A stretch of 64,000 bases of DNA, from NCBI GenBank assembly GCA_037444625.1, contig JBBIMA010000009.1, positions 1-64,000 of the forward strand, given 5' to 3'. The translations under genes were made by a program, and so were the position numbers. The notes below the pieces were generated by a model. The model saw only the letters and a list, made by a program, of their open reading frames with translations. It searched no databases and was not told the DNA's origin. The stretch is from DTHT01 sp037444625 (GTDB lineage: Bacteria; Acidobacteriota; Terriglobia; Bryobacterales; Bryobacteraceae). Shown here piece after piece: positions 16,701 to 24,669 of this stretch (positions are counted from its first letter, which is position 1; every line of letters starts with the position of its first letter).

Positions 16701-16827
16701 GTTCGACGGCCACGGCAACGACGCCGGCTATATGACCCGTTGCGAGGCCTACCTGGACAGCAAGGGAGTCCTGCGATGCTACAAGGCGGACGTCCAGACC
16801 CCGGCGCTGACCGCCAGTGTGCAATGA
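13720..16827 (+). CDS. Double-domain 2-hydroxyacyl-CoA dehydratase activase-like protein
   Basis: A 1035-residue protein with two BadF/BadG/BcrA/BcrD ATPase domains in tandem, then a DUF2229-type domain. Domain 1 (about 1-330) starts NIGLDIGAISLKL, has ELGGESAK and ECAAGTGSF. Domain 2 (about 345-600) starts YLGIDIGSVSTNV, has EIGGQDSKF and ACAAGTGSF. The Cys in CAAGTG is the ligand that in HgdC-type activases binds a bridging [4Fe-4S] cluster. The last ~400 residues hold CQACSNLCEMKEF and further Cys (QPCYPV, AYPCIAHYCPW), resembling HgdB-type subunits. Known single-domain relatives transfer one ATP-energised electron to dehydratases; the role of this large form is not established. Its stop overlaps the next ATG (ATGA). 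Confidence 0.9.
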   Translation: MGINIGLDIGAISLKLAALGAPEDRPTLEALCAARPAFRLLDWDSPSGRRPVVISEYRRIAGSPIQSAYDLLQEFYELVSETRIEGLRVTGSGSRTIARILGIYFENEFKAIARMMSAFHPEVRTVFELGGESAKYLRLEPQAETGRHGIVDYDRSGECAAGTGSFLDQQASRLDYSVEEIGGVACTAGCAARIAGRCSVFAKSDMIHAQQKGYKPEEILRGLCDAVARNFKAAVVKGRKVTPPVALIGAVSQNIGITRALREVFHLGQSDLFVPELYAWCGAIGTAMLEAEETRKRSFAEIHRLAQHEAETQPQDARPLSMENVVLLRDRVLPYVPPPGDGPIPAYLGIDIGSVSTNVVAIDAAGALIHEVYLRTAGRPIEAVEQGLSEVDRFWGRRLRILGVGTTGSGRELIAEVVGADVVNDEITAHKTGALHVSRSFGLPPVDTIFEIGGQDSKFISIENGVVVDFAMNEACAAGTGSFLEEQAEKLGISIKGEFARLALSAPAPTRLGERCTVFMERDVTSWLHKGETVPNLVAGLAYSVALNYLNRVVRGRKIGQVIYFQGGTAYNDAVAAAFAGLLGKTITVPPHNGVIGAIGMALIARQWHQATGGRSRFRGYDLSRLKMSSRDFVCQACSNLCEMKEFVIEGQKSYWGDKCSDRFRKPSATGRKPVIEDLFALRETILEQITGRPLNARPEPGRGRLVIGLPRAMAMLDQYPFWHRYFTEAGLEVVLSPATDPKIAAQGIEMAIAQPCYPVQIAHGHVQALIEMGVDYVLLLNVLDAESDPAYPCIAHYCPWNQTLPWVVQSTPQLEPHKHKFLIPTLHFQLGRDYIKRALADTARRLGVGRRTSDRAVDAAYAAQRDFQQRMLEAGAQALEILKRTGEPGLIIVGRGYNIYDRNVNCDIPRKLRHRYGANVIPIDFLVSGREPIADLHPNMYWTSGQKILAAARLAREHPNLHLIYISNFKCGPDSYIKHFTREAAGGPFLVLQFDGHGNDAGYMTRCEAYLDSKGVLRCYKADVQTPALTASVQ

Positions 16828-18116
16828 CCGCCATGAGCGCCGCCGCACGAGCCGAACGCGCCGCCCCCGGATGGAAGGGCAAGCGCATTTACATTCCGCC
16901 CATGGCCTACGGCAGCGGCCGCACCTTCGCGGCCGCTTTTCGGGCCATCGGTTTGGACGCCGATATCACGCCGCCCTCGGACCACCTGACGCGCGAACTG
17001 GGGGCGCGCTACACCTCGGGCGACGAGTGCTATCCGGCCAAGGTCACGGTGGGGGATTTCATGAAGCTGCTCCAGCAGCCCGGGGTGGATCCCTCGCGGG
17101 TGATTTTGTTCATGCCCACGGCCGACGGCCCCTGTCGCTTCGGCCAGTACGCTCCGTACCTCCAGCGCATCCTGGCGGCCAACGGCTTTCCCCAGACCGA
17201 GGTCCTCTCGCCCACCTCCTCGAACGCCTATGCCGGCCTGGGCGAACTGGCCCGTCCCTTCATCCGCACCGGCTGGCGCGCCTTGCTGGCGGCCGACATC
17301 CTTCAGAAGCTGCTGTTGAAGCACCGGCCGCACGAAGTCCATCCGGGCCAGACTCAGGCGGTCTACGAGGAGTGCCTGGAGGACGTCTGCGGCACGATCG
17401 AGCGCAGCCCGATTGACCCGCCCCTCCAGTTGCGCGCCCTGCGCGACGCCTTGGTCCGCTCGCGCGACCGCTTCCGCGCCGTTGCCATCCGCCGCGATCC
17501 GCGGACTCCGCTGATCGGCATCGTGGGCGAGATTTTCTGCCGCCTGCATACCTTCTCCAACGAGAACCTGATCGAGCGCCTGGAAGGCTACGGGGCGGAA
17601 GCCTGGCTCTCCGACATCACCGAGTGGGTCTGGTATACCAACGCCGAGCAATTCCGCAAACTGCGCCTCACCGGCCGGCTGCTCTCGAAGGCCGGCCTGG
17701 CGGCCTGGATCCGCAAGCACATCCAGCATCGCGACGAACAGGTCCTGCTGGAGCCCTTCCGGGAGGACTTCGCCGGCTACGAAGAGCCGGAGGTGGCCGA
17801 GCTGCTGGAGTGCGCCCGGCCCTACCTGCCGCCCGGGGGCGCCATGGGCGAAATGGTGCTCAGCGTGGGTAAGGCGGTCTATTTGGCGCGCAAGGGCGTG
17901 GACGGCATCATTGACATCAGCCCCTTCACCTGCATGAACGGCATCGTCTGCGAGGCGGTCTATCCCCGGGTGAGCCGCGACGCGGGCGGGATTCCGATCC
18001 GCAACTTTTACTTCGACGGCACCCAGTCGGACCTGGACCGCGATCTGGGCGTGTATCTGGAGCTGGCGCGCAGTTACCAGCGACGTAAGCGCTTCCGCCG
18101 GCCGGAAGCCGGCTGA
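16824..18116 (+). CDS. HgdB-like Cys-rich partner of the activase
   Basis: A 430-residue cytoplasmic protein related to the D-component of 2-hydroxyglutaryl-CoA dehydratase. It contains spaced Cys in SGDECYPAK, DGPCRFGQY, GEIFCRLHTF and SPFTCMNGIVCE, as expected for [4Fe-4S] binding. In some bacteria this region is fused to the large activase; here it is a separate gene whose ATG overlaps the upstream stop by four bases, so the two are translationally coupled. The reduced partner substrate is unknown. No hgdA/hgdB dehydratase pair, CoA transferase or electron-transfer flavoprotein gene is adjacent. A second in-frame ATG lies at 16833. Confidence 0.82.
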   Translation: MTAMSAAARAERAAPGWKGKRIYIPPMAYGSGRTFAAAFRAIGLDADITPPSDHLTRELGARYTSGDECYPAKVTVGDFMKLLQQPGVDPSRVILFMPTADGPCRFGQYAPYLQRILAANGFPQTEVLSPTSSNAYAGLGELARPFIRTGWRALLAADILQKLLLKHRPHEVHPGQTQAVYEECLEDVCGTIERSPIDPPLQLRALRDALVRSRDRFRAVAIRRDPRTPLIGIVGEIFCRLHTFSNENLIERLEGYGAEAWLSDITEWVWYTNAEQFRKLRLTGRLLSKAGLAAWIRKHIQHRDEQVLLEPFREDFAGYEEPEVAELLECARPYLPPGGAMGEMVLSVGKAVYLARKGVDGIIDISPFTCMNGIVCEAVYPRVSRDAGGIPIRNFYFDGTQSDLDRDLGVYLELARSYQRRKRFRRPEAG

Positions 18117-18145
18117 GCGGCGCCCCTTTCCGGCGGGCTTCGAGT

Positions 18146-18151
18146 TATATT
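18146..18151 (+). promoter_or_regulatory. Candidate -10 element of the heparinase-like gene (leaderless type)
   Basis: TATATT, ending 9 nt before ATG 18161, with no Shine-Dalgarno in the gap. Same spacing as at glgB, rfbD and corA-like. Confidence 0.42.
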
Positions 18152-18160
18152 GGCTGCACT

Positions 18161-20497
18161 ATGAGAGCCGCGCTATGGCTGTTGTCGCTGGCGATCGCCG
18201 GCGCGCAAACGCCCGACCGGGCGCCTCTGGCCGATGAATGGGGCTACCGGCCCGCCGACGGGGCCGTGGTGCCCTTGAATCCGCCCTCGCTGAGCTGGGT
18301 GCACGAAACCGCGGCGGCCGCCTACGAGGTCCAGTGGGCCGATAACGCTCGCTTCGAGAAGGCCGCCGGCGTCGCCGGATTGCCCTGGAGCGTCTACACC
18401 CATCACGCGCCGCTCAAGCCCGGCCGTTGGTGGTGGCGCTACCGGATCGTCGGCCGGGACGGCGCCGTTTCGCCCTGGAGCCGGGCGCGAAGCTTCCTGG
18501 TGCCGGCGGACGCCGCGGAGTTTCCCCAGCCTACCCTGGAGGAGCTGAAGCGCAGGATCCCCAAGGGCCACCCGCGCCTGTTCGTGCGGGCCGAGGAGCT
18601 GCCCCGCTGGCGCCAGTGGGCCCGCGGCGGCGGCCGGGCGGCCTACGAACGGCTGATCGCGCGTGCCGAGCAGCTCTGCCAGGCCGAGCCCACGCCCGAG
18701 CCGACGGTGCGCGCCAGCCCGAGCGATCCCGAGACCCGGCAGTTCTGGTGGTCCAACCGGGTGCAGGCCATTCGTGCCCTTCAGGAAGCCGAGATTCTTT
18801 CCTTCGCCTGGCTGCTCACCGGGGAAGGCAAGTACGGCGAGGCCGCCCGGCGCTTCACGCTCAAACTGGCCGCCTGGGATCCCGACGGACCCACCAGCTT
18901 CCGCCTGAATTGTGAAGCGGCCAAGCCCATGCTGCACCGGCTGGCCCGGGCCTACGATTGGGCCTGGCCGCTGTTCAGCCCCGAGGAGCGCACGCGCATC
19001 CGGGCGGTGCTGCTGCGCCGGGCTTTGGACGCCTGGAACAGCGGCGAAGTTCGCCAGGGCGCCGGCCATCTGAACCAGCCTTACAACAGCCACGGCAACC
19101 GCACCTGGCACAAGCTGGGCGAAAACGCCATCGCCACGCTGGGCGAGACGCCGGAGTCCGAGCGCTTCCTGGCCTACGCGGTGGCCAAGTTCTTCGCCGC
19201 TTACCCGGTCTGGTCCGATGACGACGGCGGCTGGCACGAGGGACTGTCCTACTTCGCCGGCTACATGTCGAAGGCCGCCTGGTGGCTGGAGGTGGCGCGG
19301 GTCGCCCTGGGCATAGACGGTTTCAAGAAACCCTTCTTTGCTCACTTCGGCGATTACGCGATGTATTCGGCGCCGCCCGGCTCGCCCGACCTGGGTTTCG
19401 GCGATCTGGCCCATCGGCCTCCCTCCTCGGGTTGGTCCTTCATGCACTACTTCGTGCGCCGCACGCGCAATCCGCACTGGGCCTGGTGGCTGGAGGCGTG
19501 GCGCATCCCGGAGGAAATCGGCGAGCCGGTGCTCGATTTTCTTTGGGCGGCCGATCCGGTGGCGCCGCGGCCGCCGGAAGGCTTGCCGCCCTCCAAAGTC
19601 TTCCGGGGCACGGGCGTGGCGGTGCTCAACACGACGCTGCTCAGCTCGGCCGAGAACGTGCAGCTTCGCTTGAAGGCCAGCCCCATGGGCCGCTGGAGCC
19701 ACGGCCTGGATCCGCACAATTCCTTCACGCTGAACGCCTACGGGGTTCCCCTGCTGGTCAACTGTGTCTATCGAGACCTTTATGGCAGCCCGTTTCACCG
19801 CGGCTGGGTGTGGGGAACGCGCTCGCAAAACGCCGTGCTGGTGGACGGGCAGGGCCAGAAGCCTCGCTCGGCGGACCTGGGCGGGCGCATCCTCGCCTGG
19901 GATTTCCAGCCGGGCATGGACTACGTGGCCGGCGATGCGACCGATTCCTACGAGGGACGCCTCAAGCGCGCCCGCCGGCACGTGGTCTTCCTCAAGCCGG
20001 ATGTGATCCTGCTGGCCGATGAGCTGGAGGCCCCCAAGCCCAGCACCTATCAGTGGATGCTGCACGCTCAGCAGCCCTTCGAGCTGGACCAGGCCGCCCA
20101 GCGCCTGCTGCTCGATCGCGGCAAGGCCGGCGTGGTGGTGGACTACGTGGCGGCGCAACCCTTGAAGCTGCGCCAGTGGACCGGCTACGACCCCGAGCCC
20201 GATTATGCCTATCTGGCCTCGGTGGGCAGCCAGCGCATTCCGCCCCAGTGGCACGTGGAGGCCGGCTCGACGGCGCCGGCCCCGGACGCCTTCACCGTGA
20301 CGGTGCTGCGCGTTTTCCGGGAGGGCCGCCGTCCGGCCGGGCCGGTGCATGTCGAACGAGCCGGCTCGAAGCTCATGGTGAGCCTGGCCGCCTCCGACGG
20401 GTCGGAGGCCTCGGCCACGTTCCTGTTGGCGGGCGGCAAGGAGTTCGCTGAGGTGAGCCGCGGCGCGCGGCGATGGAAGATTGCCCGCCCGCAGTGA
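18161..20497 (+). CDS. Exported heparinase II/III-like protein (DUF4962-type N terminus)
   Basis: A 778-residue secreted protein. A short signal peptide (MRAALWLLSLAIAGAQ) is followed by a fibronectin-like segment with WWWRYRIVG (about 25-115), an alpha/alpha toroid region with NQPYNSHGNRTWHKLGENA and DDGGWHEGLSYF (about 150-450), and a C-terminal beta-sandwich with GRWSHGLDPHNSFTLNAYG and VFLKPDVILLADE that resembles heparinase II/III. Family members are polysaccharide lyases for uronic-acid glycans such as heparin or alginate; the substrate here cannot be assigned. It ends 8 bp before the convergent receiver gene. Confidence 0.82.
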   Translation: MRAALWLLSLAIAGAQTPDRAPLADEWGYRPADGAVVPLNPPSLSWVHETAAAAYEVQWADNARFEKAAGVAGLPWSVYTHHAPLKPGRWWWRYRIVGRDGAVSPWSRARSFLVPADAAEFPQPTLEELKRRIPKGHPRLFVRAEELPRWRQWARGGGRAAYERLIARAEQLCQAEPTPEPTVRASPSDPETRQFWWSNRVQAIRALQEAEILSFAWLLTGEGKYGEAARRFTLKLAAWDPDGPTSFRLNCEAAKPMLHRLARAYDWAWPLFSPEERTRIRAVLLRRALDAWNSGEVRQGAGHLNQPYNSHGNRTWHKLGENAIATLGETPESERFLAYAVAKFFAAYPVWSDDDGGWHEGLSYFAGYMSKAAWWLEVARVALGIDGFKKPFFAHFGDYAMYSAPPGSPDLGFGDLAHRPPSSGWSFMHYFVRRTRNPHWAWWLEAWRIPEEIGEPVLDFLWAADPVAPRPPEGLPPSKVFRGTGVAVLNTTLLSSAENVQLRLKASPMGRWSHGLDPHNSFTLNAYGVPLLVNCVYRDLYGSPFHRGWVWGTRSQNAVLVDGQGQKPRSADLGGRILAWDFQPGMDYVAGDATDSYEGRLKRARRHVVFLKPDVILLADELEAPKPSTYQWMLHAQQPFELDQAAQRLLLDRGKAGVVVDYVAAQPLKLRQWTGYDPEPDYAYLASVGSQRIPPQWHVEAGSTAPAPDAFTVTVLRVFREGRRPAGPVHVERAGSKLMVSLAASDGSEASATFLLAGGKEFAEVSRGARRWKIARPQ

Positions 20498-20505
20498 CGG
20501 GGCGG

Positions 20506-20916
20506 CTAGCCTTGCTTGCGTAGAGAATGGGGCCGGGAGCCCGCGGCGGCGGCCTGCTTTTTCGGGGGCGTCGCCAGCCGGCGCTCGAGACAGGCCGGCA
20601 GGGCCCGGCCTTCGAGGGGCTTGAGCAGCAGCTCGGCCACGCCCGCCGGCGGACTCTCCATCCGCCGGGCCGACAGGGCGATCACCACCACCGCCGGGAA
20701 GCGCTCCGAGAGGGCGGCGGCCAGCGCCTCGCCTCCGATTCCCGGCAGATCCAACTCGGTCACGACCGCCTCGATCGGGCGGCAGGCGCAGATCGCCAGG
20801 GCTTCCAGCGCGCCGGCGGCTTCCAGCACCCGATAGCCCTGCCCGCGCAGCAGGCCCTTGAGCCTGGCCCGGGATTGGCGATCCGGATCCACCAGCAGCA
20901 CGACCCGCTCGGTCAT
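20506..20916 (-). CDS. Single-domain response-regulator receiver with Glu at the phospho-acceptor site
   Basis: A 136-residue CheY-like receiver with a basic tail and no output domain. VVLLVDPD is the first strand and acidic pocket, IALSA holds the conserved Ser, and LLLKPLEG the conserved Lys. The site four residues before the loop Pro, normally the phosphorylated Asp, is E54 in TELDLPGIGG. The second acidic-pocket position is also altered (DP instead of DD). It is therefore probably not phosphorylated in the usual way and may be constitutively active or a scaffold. No kinase is adjacent. It is divergent from the sulfatase. Confidence 0.8.
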   Translation of the reverse strand: MTERVVLLVDPDRQSRARLKGLLRGQGYRVLEAAGALEALAICACRPIEAVVTELDLPGIGGEALAAALSERFPAVVVIALSARRMESPPAGVAELLLKPLEGRALPACLERRLATPPKKQAAAAGSRPHSLRKQG

Positions 20917-21045
20917 GGCGATCAGACGAGGGTACTACCGGCGAAGCCCGCAGCGCAAGGCCGGGTCCCGGCTGCCGGGGCGCCGCTTTGCGGTACAATC
21001 GGCGGGCGAGAGTTGCAAGCATTCGACCTCAGGAGCGGGGAGGCC

Positions 21046-22476
21046 ATGTCCATTGCTGCCGAGAGCCTGAGCCGGCGGCGCTGCCTCGGGCTGATCGGGG
21101 CCGGCGCCGTTTCGAGCCTGCCGGCCGCCCGCCGGTTCGCCCGGCGGCCCAACGTGCTCATCGTGCTGGCCGATCAGTTTCCCGCTTACGCCACCGGCTA
21201 TGCGGGGGATCCCAACGCACGCACGCCTAACTTCGACCGGCTGGCGGGGGAAGGGGTGCGCTTCGTCAACGCCCTGTCGAACTGTCCGGTCTCGACGCCC
21301 TACCGCGCGATGCTCCAGACCGGGCGCCGGCCGCTGACCACCGGGATGATCGCCAACGACTTGCGGCTGCCCGAGAGCGAACGGACGATCGCGGAAGTTT
21401 TCGCCGAGGCGGGCTACCAAACCGGCTACATCGGCAAGTGGCACCTGGACGGGCCCGACCGGGCGGGCTTCACGCCGCCGGGTCCGCGCCGGCAAGGCTA
21501 CCAGTTCTGGGCGGTCAACAACTGCAATCATAATTACACCGACACGTTCTATTACCGCGACACCCCTCAGCCCATCCCGGTCAAAGGATACGAACCCATC
21601 GTTCAGACCCGTCTGTTCACCGAGTTCCTGGCCGCCCGCGACCCCCGCCGGCCCTTTTTCATGCAGATCTCCTGGGGGCCTCCCCACCCGCCCTACCGCC
21701 AGATTCCCCAGCAGTTGCGCGTCTTCCGCCCCGAAGAAATCCGCCTCCGCCCCAACATGGTCCGCCCCAACCGCGAGTTTCTGGCCGATTTCTACTCCCA
21801 CATCGCCGCCTTGGACGCCGAGATGGGGCGCATCCTGGCCGCCCTTGAACAGGAGAGGATCCTGGATGAGACCGTGGTGCTGTTCACGGCCGATCACGGC
21901 GACATGCTGGGCTGCCACGACAAGTGGGACAAACAAATCTGGTACGAGGAGTCGGTGAACGTTCCCTTCCTGCTGCGCTATCCGCCCCGGGTTCCCGCCG
22001 GCCGCAGCCTGGACGCGCTGCTGGACGCGGTGGACGTCATGCCGACCCTGCTCGGGCTGGCCGGCCTGCGTCCCCCGCCGGCCGTCGAAGGGCGGGATCT
22101 CTCCGGTCTGTTCTCGGGCCGGGGCGCACGCGAGCGCCCGGCCTCTCTGCTGGCGGCTTACATGCCCTTCGCCCGCCAGGCCTTCCATTACCCGGAGTGG
22201 CGCGCGGTGCGGACCAAGACCCACACCTACGTGGAGAGCCGCACCGGTCCGCTGGAGCTGTACGACAATCGCCGCGACCCGTATCAGCTCGACAACCTCG
22301 TCGGACGGCGCGACACGGCCGCCCTCCAGGCCGAGCTGGCGCGCCGCCTGCGGCGGCTTCTGGAACAGACGGGCGACCGCTTCGAGCCGCGCCAGGCGTA
22401 CTGGCACAGATACCGGCTCGATATCGGCGAGTTCGGCGAGGTGCGCTACACCAACCGGCCGCCGGGCGCCGGCTGA
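21046..22476 (+). CDS. Tat-exported sulfatase, Ser-type active site
   Basis: A 476-residue alkaline-phosphatase-superfamily sulfatase. The N terminus has a twin-arginine signal (SRRRCLGLIGAG). NVLIVLADQ carries metal-binding residues, GKWHLDG and ADHGDMLG are standard, and the maturation motif is STPYR in NCPVSTPYRAML: Ser replaces the Cys of CxPxR. Ser-type sulfatases need a radical-SAM maturase (anSME) rather than FGE; none is in the window. ATG 21046 is preceded by a GGGGAGG site, and TACAAT at 20994-20999 may be the -10. It converges on the S9 peptidase gene with 19 bp between. Confidence 0.88.
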   Translation: MSIAAESLSRRRCLGLIGAGAVSSLPAARRFARRPNVLIVLADQFPAYATGYAGDPNARTPNFDRLAGEGVRFVNALSNCPVSTPYRAMLQTGRRPLTTGMIANDLRLPESERTIAEVFAEAGYQTGYIGKWHLDGPDRAGFTPPGPRRQGYQFWAVNNCNHNYTDTFYYRDTPQPIPVKGYEPIVQTRLFTEFLAARDPRRPFFMQISWGPPHPPYRQIPQQLRVFRPEEIRLRPNMVRPNREFLADFYSHIAALDAEMGRILAALEQERILDETVVLFTADHGDMLGCHDKWDKQIWYEESVNVPFLLRYPPRVPAGRSLDALLDAVDVMPTLLGLAGLRPPPAVEGRDLSGLFSGRGARERPASLLAAYMPFARQAFHYPEWRAVRTKTHTYVESRTGPLELYDNRRDPYQLDNLVGRRDTAALQAELARRLRRLLEQTGDRFEPRQAYWHRYRLDIGEFGEVRYTNRPPGAG

Positions 22477-22495
22477 TCGCGGACCGACGGCGGCC

Positions 22496-24655
22496 TCAGG
22501 GAAAGAGAGCCTCGAAGGAGGTCGTGCGGTCCCCTTTCAGCCACTTGTTGAACCACTCCAGGTTTCGGCGCAGGCAGCGACGCCGCAATAGCGGGCTGAG
22601 AATGGCGTGGCCCTCCTTGGGATAGATCTCCAGCACTGTGGGCACGCCGTAGTACTTCAGCGCCTTGTAGAACAGGATGGCGCCGGCTACCGGACAGCGC
22701 GGGTCGTCCTCGCCGTGCTGGATGAGGGTGGGCGTGCGCACCTTCCTGGCCGAATACAGGGGCGAATCCTGGATGTGGGCCTGCGCGTCCTCCCAGGGGC
22801 GCTTGCCGTAGTTCTCGTGGATGATCCACTCGACCGTGGAGAGGCGCGAATACATGGCCTCGAAGCTGGGGATGCCCGCCCCGAACTGGGCGGCCTTGAA
22901 GCGGTCGGTCTGCGTGAGGATGGCCGGGACCAGGAATCCGCCGTAGCTCCAGCCCGCCACGCCCAGCTTGCTTTCGTCAATGAAGCCCTGGCGGATCAAG
23001 AAATCCACCGCCGCCAGCGCGTCCCGGGCGTCGCCCCCGCCCAGGTCGCGGAAGTTGGCCAGCCGGAATTCGGCGCCGTAATCGGCCGATCCGCGCACGT
23101 TGGGAAAGACCAGGCAATAACCCTCGGCGGCGTAAGCCTGGATGGGGTGATGCTCCCACTCCAGGCGCCAGTCGTTCTTCTTGAACCAGGCCGGGCCGCC
23201 GTGAAGCACCAGAATCAGGGGATATTTCCGGGCGGGATCGAAATCCGGCGGCTTCACCAACAGGGCCTCGATCCGGCGGCCTTCGCTCGGATAGCGGATG
23301 ATTTCTCCCGGTCCCCAGGCGAAACGGCGTACTTGGGGAGTAAGATCGGTGATCCGCCGGGGGCGCCAGTCCGGCAGAGGCGTGACGTAAATATCGGGCT
23401 TCAGATTGGCGTTTTCCAGCACGAAAGCCGCCAAACGGAAGTCCGGCGTGTAACTCAATTCGCTGATGCAATCTTGGCCGGAAGTAACATGGCGCAGTTT
23501 TCCTGTGCGGGCGTCGGCCGCGAAGACGTTATACCCCATGCGCTCCCCGTTGAGGAACCAGACTTCGCGGCCGTCCGCCGACCAGTTCAGGGCGGCCGCG
23601 CCGCGGTACAGATCCAGTTCGGGGGCGGCCTGGAGGGCGGCGCCGCCGGCGACCGGCAGAACATACAAGGTGGGGTAGGCGGTGCGCAGCAGGCGGCTGC
23701 CGGGGGGCCGGGCCGGAAAGGCCAGGCGAGAGCCGTCGCGCGACCACACCAACCGATCCAGATCGGGGTACTCCTCGGGCGTAAGCCGGCGCGAGGCCCA
23801 AGCGGCGGTCTCCAGCAGCCAGACGCTGCTCGATCCCCGGTAGACCGGCCGGCGGAACAGATTGGCGTAGGGCTCCGGCTCGGGTTGCGAGACGATGTAA
23901 GCGATGCGGTCTCCCGCGGGCGACCAAGCGAAGAAGATCACGCCCGGCGAGGCCTGCGTCACCCGTCGGGGCGCCGACGAATCGGACGCCTCCAGCACGT
24001 GAAGCCGGCTCGGCCGGCCGTAGAGGAAAGCCGCCAGTCTGCCGTCGGGCGACCATTGGGGGGCGGCGGGCAAGGCGCTGCCGTCGGTCAGCCGCCGGGC
24101 CTGCCGGGTCGCCAGGTTCAGCAACCACAGGCTGCCGCGCTCCGGCCAGATTTCCTCGGGAGAGATGACGGCGCCCCACTGCTTTTCATGGGCCGTCTTC
24201 TCGGGGCTGTCCGGCTCGGCGGCTATGTAAAGCAGGCGTGAGGCGTCCGGCGACCAGACATAAGAGCGAACCTCGCGGGGGCTGAAAGTAAGCTGCTCGG
24301 GCTCTGCCCCCTCCGGCGGGACGCACCAAACTTGCTTGCGCCCGGCGGCGTCGTCGGCCAGATAGCAGACTCGCCGGGAGTCCGGAGACCAGCCGGGCGA
24401 GAGTTTCGGCTTGCCGTCCTCGGTCAGGCGCCGGCCGCCGGCGCCGTCCGTCGCCGCTATGTACAGATCGAAGAGCCGGCGGTTCTCGGCGACCGAGAGG
24501 GCCCCCATCCCGTAGAGCACGTAACGCCCGTCGGGAGAGATCGCGGCCCCTTCCAGCCGCGGGGTCTTCAGGATTTCCTCCACCGTCCATTTTTCCAGCT
24601 CTGCGGCCGGAAGGCCCAGGGCGGCACACAACAACAGGGACCGGGAGTATCTCAT
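22496..24655 (-). CDS. Exported S9-family prolyl oligopeptidase-like peptidase
   Basis: A 719-residue serine peptidase. After a signal peptide (YSRSLLLCAALGLPAAE) comes a beta-propeller with repeated WSPDG/SPDS motifs (about 30-450), then an alpha/beta-hydrolase domain with nucleophile S570 in GWSYGGF, Asp 650/651 in HGEDDPRCP and H683 in KEGHAI. This is the dipeptidyl/acylaminoacyl peptidase class, acting on short peptides in the periplasm or outside. It is the third gene after the TonB receptor and ROK regulator, separated by 9 and 14 bp, so it should be co-transcribed and may process imported or surface-bound peptides. Confidence 0.92.
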   Translation of the reverse strand: MRYSRSLLLCAALGLPAAELEKWTVEEILKTPRLEGAAISPDGRYVLYGMGALSVAENRRLFDLYIAATDGAGGRRLTEDGKPKLSPGWSPDSRRVCYLADDAAGRKQVWCVPPEGAEPEQLTFSPREVRSYVWSPDASRLLYIAAEPDSPEKTAHEKQWGAVISPEEIWPERGSLWLLNLATRQARRLTDGSALPAAPQWSPDGRLAAFLYGRPSRLHVLEASDSSAPRRVTQASPGVIFFAWSPAGDRIAYIVSQPEPEPYANLFRRPVYRGSSSVWLLETAAWASRRLTPEEYPDLDRLVWSRDGSRLAFPARPPGSRLLRTAYPTLYVLPVAGGAALQAAPELDLYRGAAALNWSADGREVWFLNGERMGYNVFAADARTGKLRHVTSGQDCISELSYTPDFRLAAFVLENANLKPDIYVTPLPDWRPRRITDLTPQVRRFAWGPGEIIRYPSEGRRIEALLVKPPDFDPARKYPLILVLHGGPAWFKKNDWRLEWEHHPIQAYAAEGYCLVFPNVRGSADYGAEFRLANFRDLGGGDARDALAAVDFLIRQGFIDESKLGVAGWSYGGFLVPAILTQTDRFKAAQFGAGIPSFEAMYSRLSTVEWIIHENYGKRPWEDAQAHIQDSPLYSARKVRTPTLIQHGEDDPRCPVAGAILFYKALKYYGVPTVLEIYPKEGHAILSPLLRRRCLRRNLEWFNKWLKGDRTTSFEALFP

Positions 24656-24669
24656 AGGTTCACTCGGAA

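Noticed and set aside
13852..16848. A 998-codon open frame on the minus strand opposite the activase gene
   Set aside because: It is the GC-driven shadow of the plus-strand gene, with His/Gln/Arg/Gly-rich product and no domains; similar long shadows exist opposite glgB, the heparinase-like gene, the dehydrogenase gene and the giant glycosidase.
12115..22476. A single polysaccharide-utilisation locus (fucosidase, heparinase-like, sulfatase)
   Set aside because: The genes lie on different strands and are separated by the activase pair and receiver; there is no SusC/SusD pair. Only a shared theme can be claimed.
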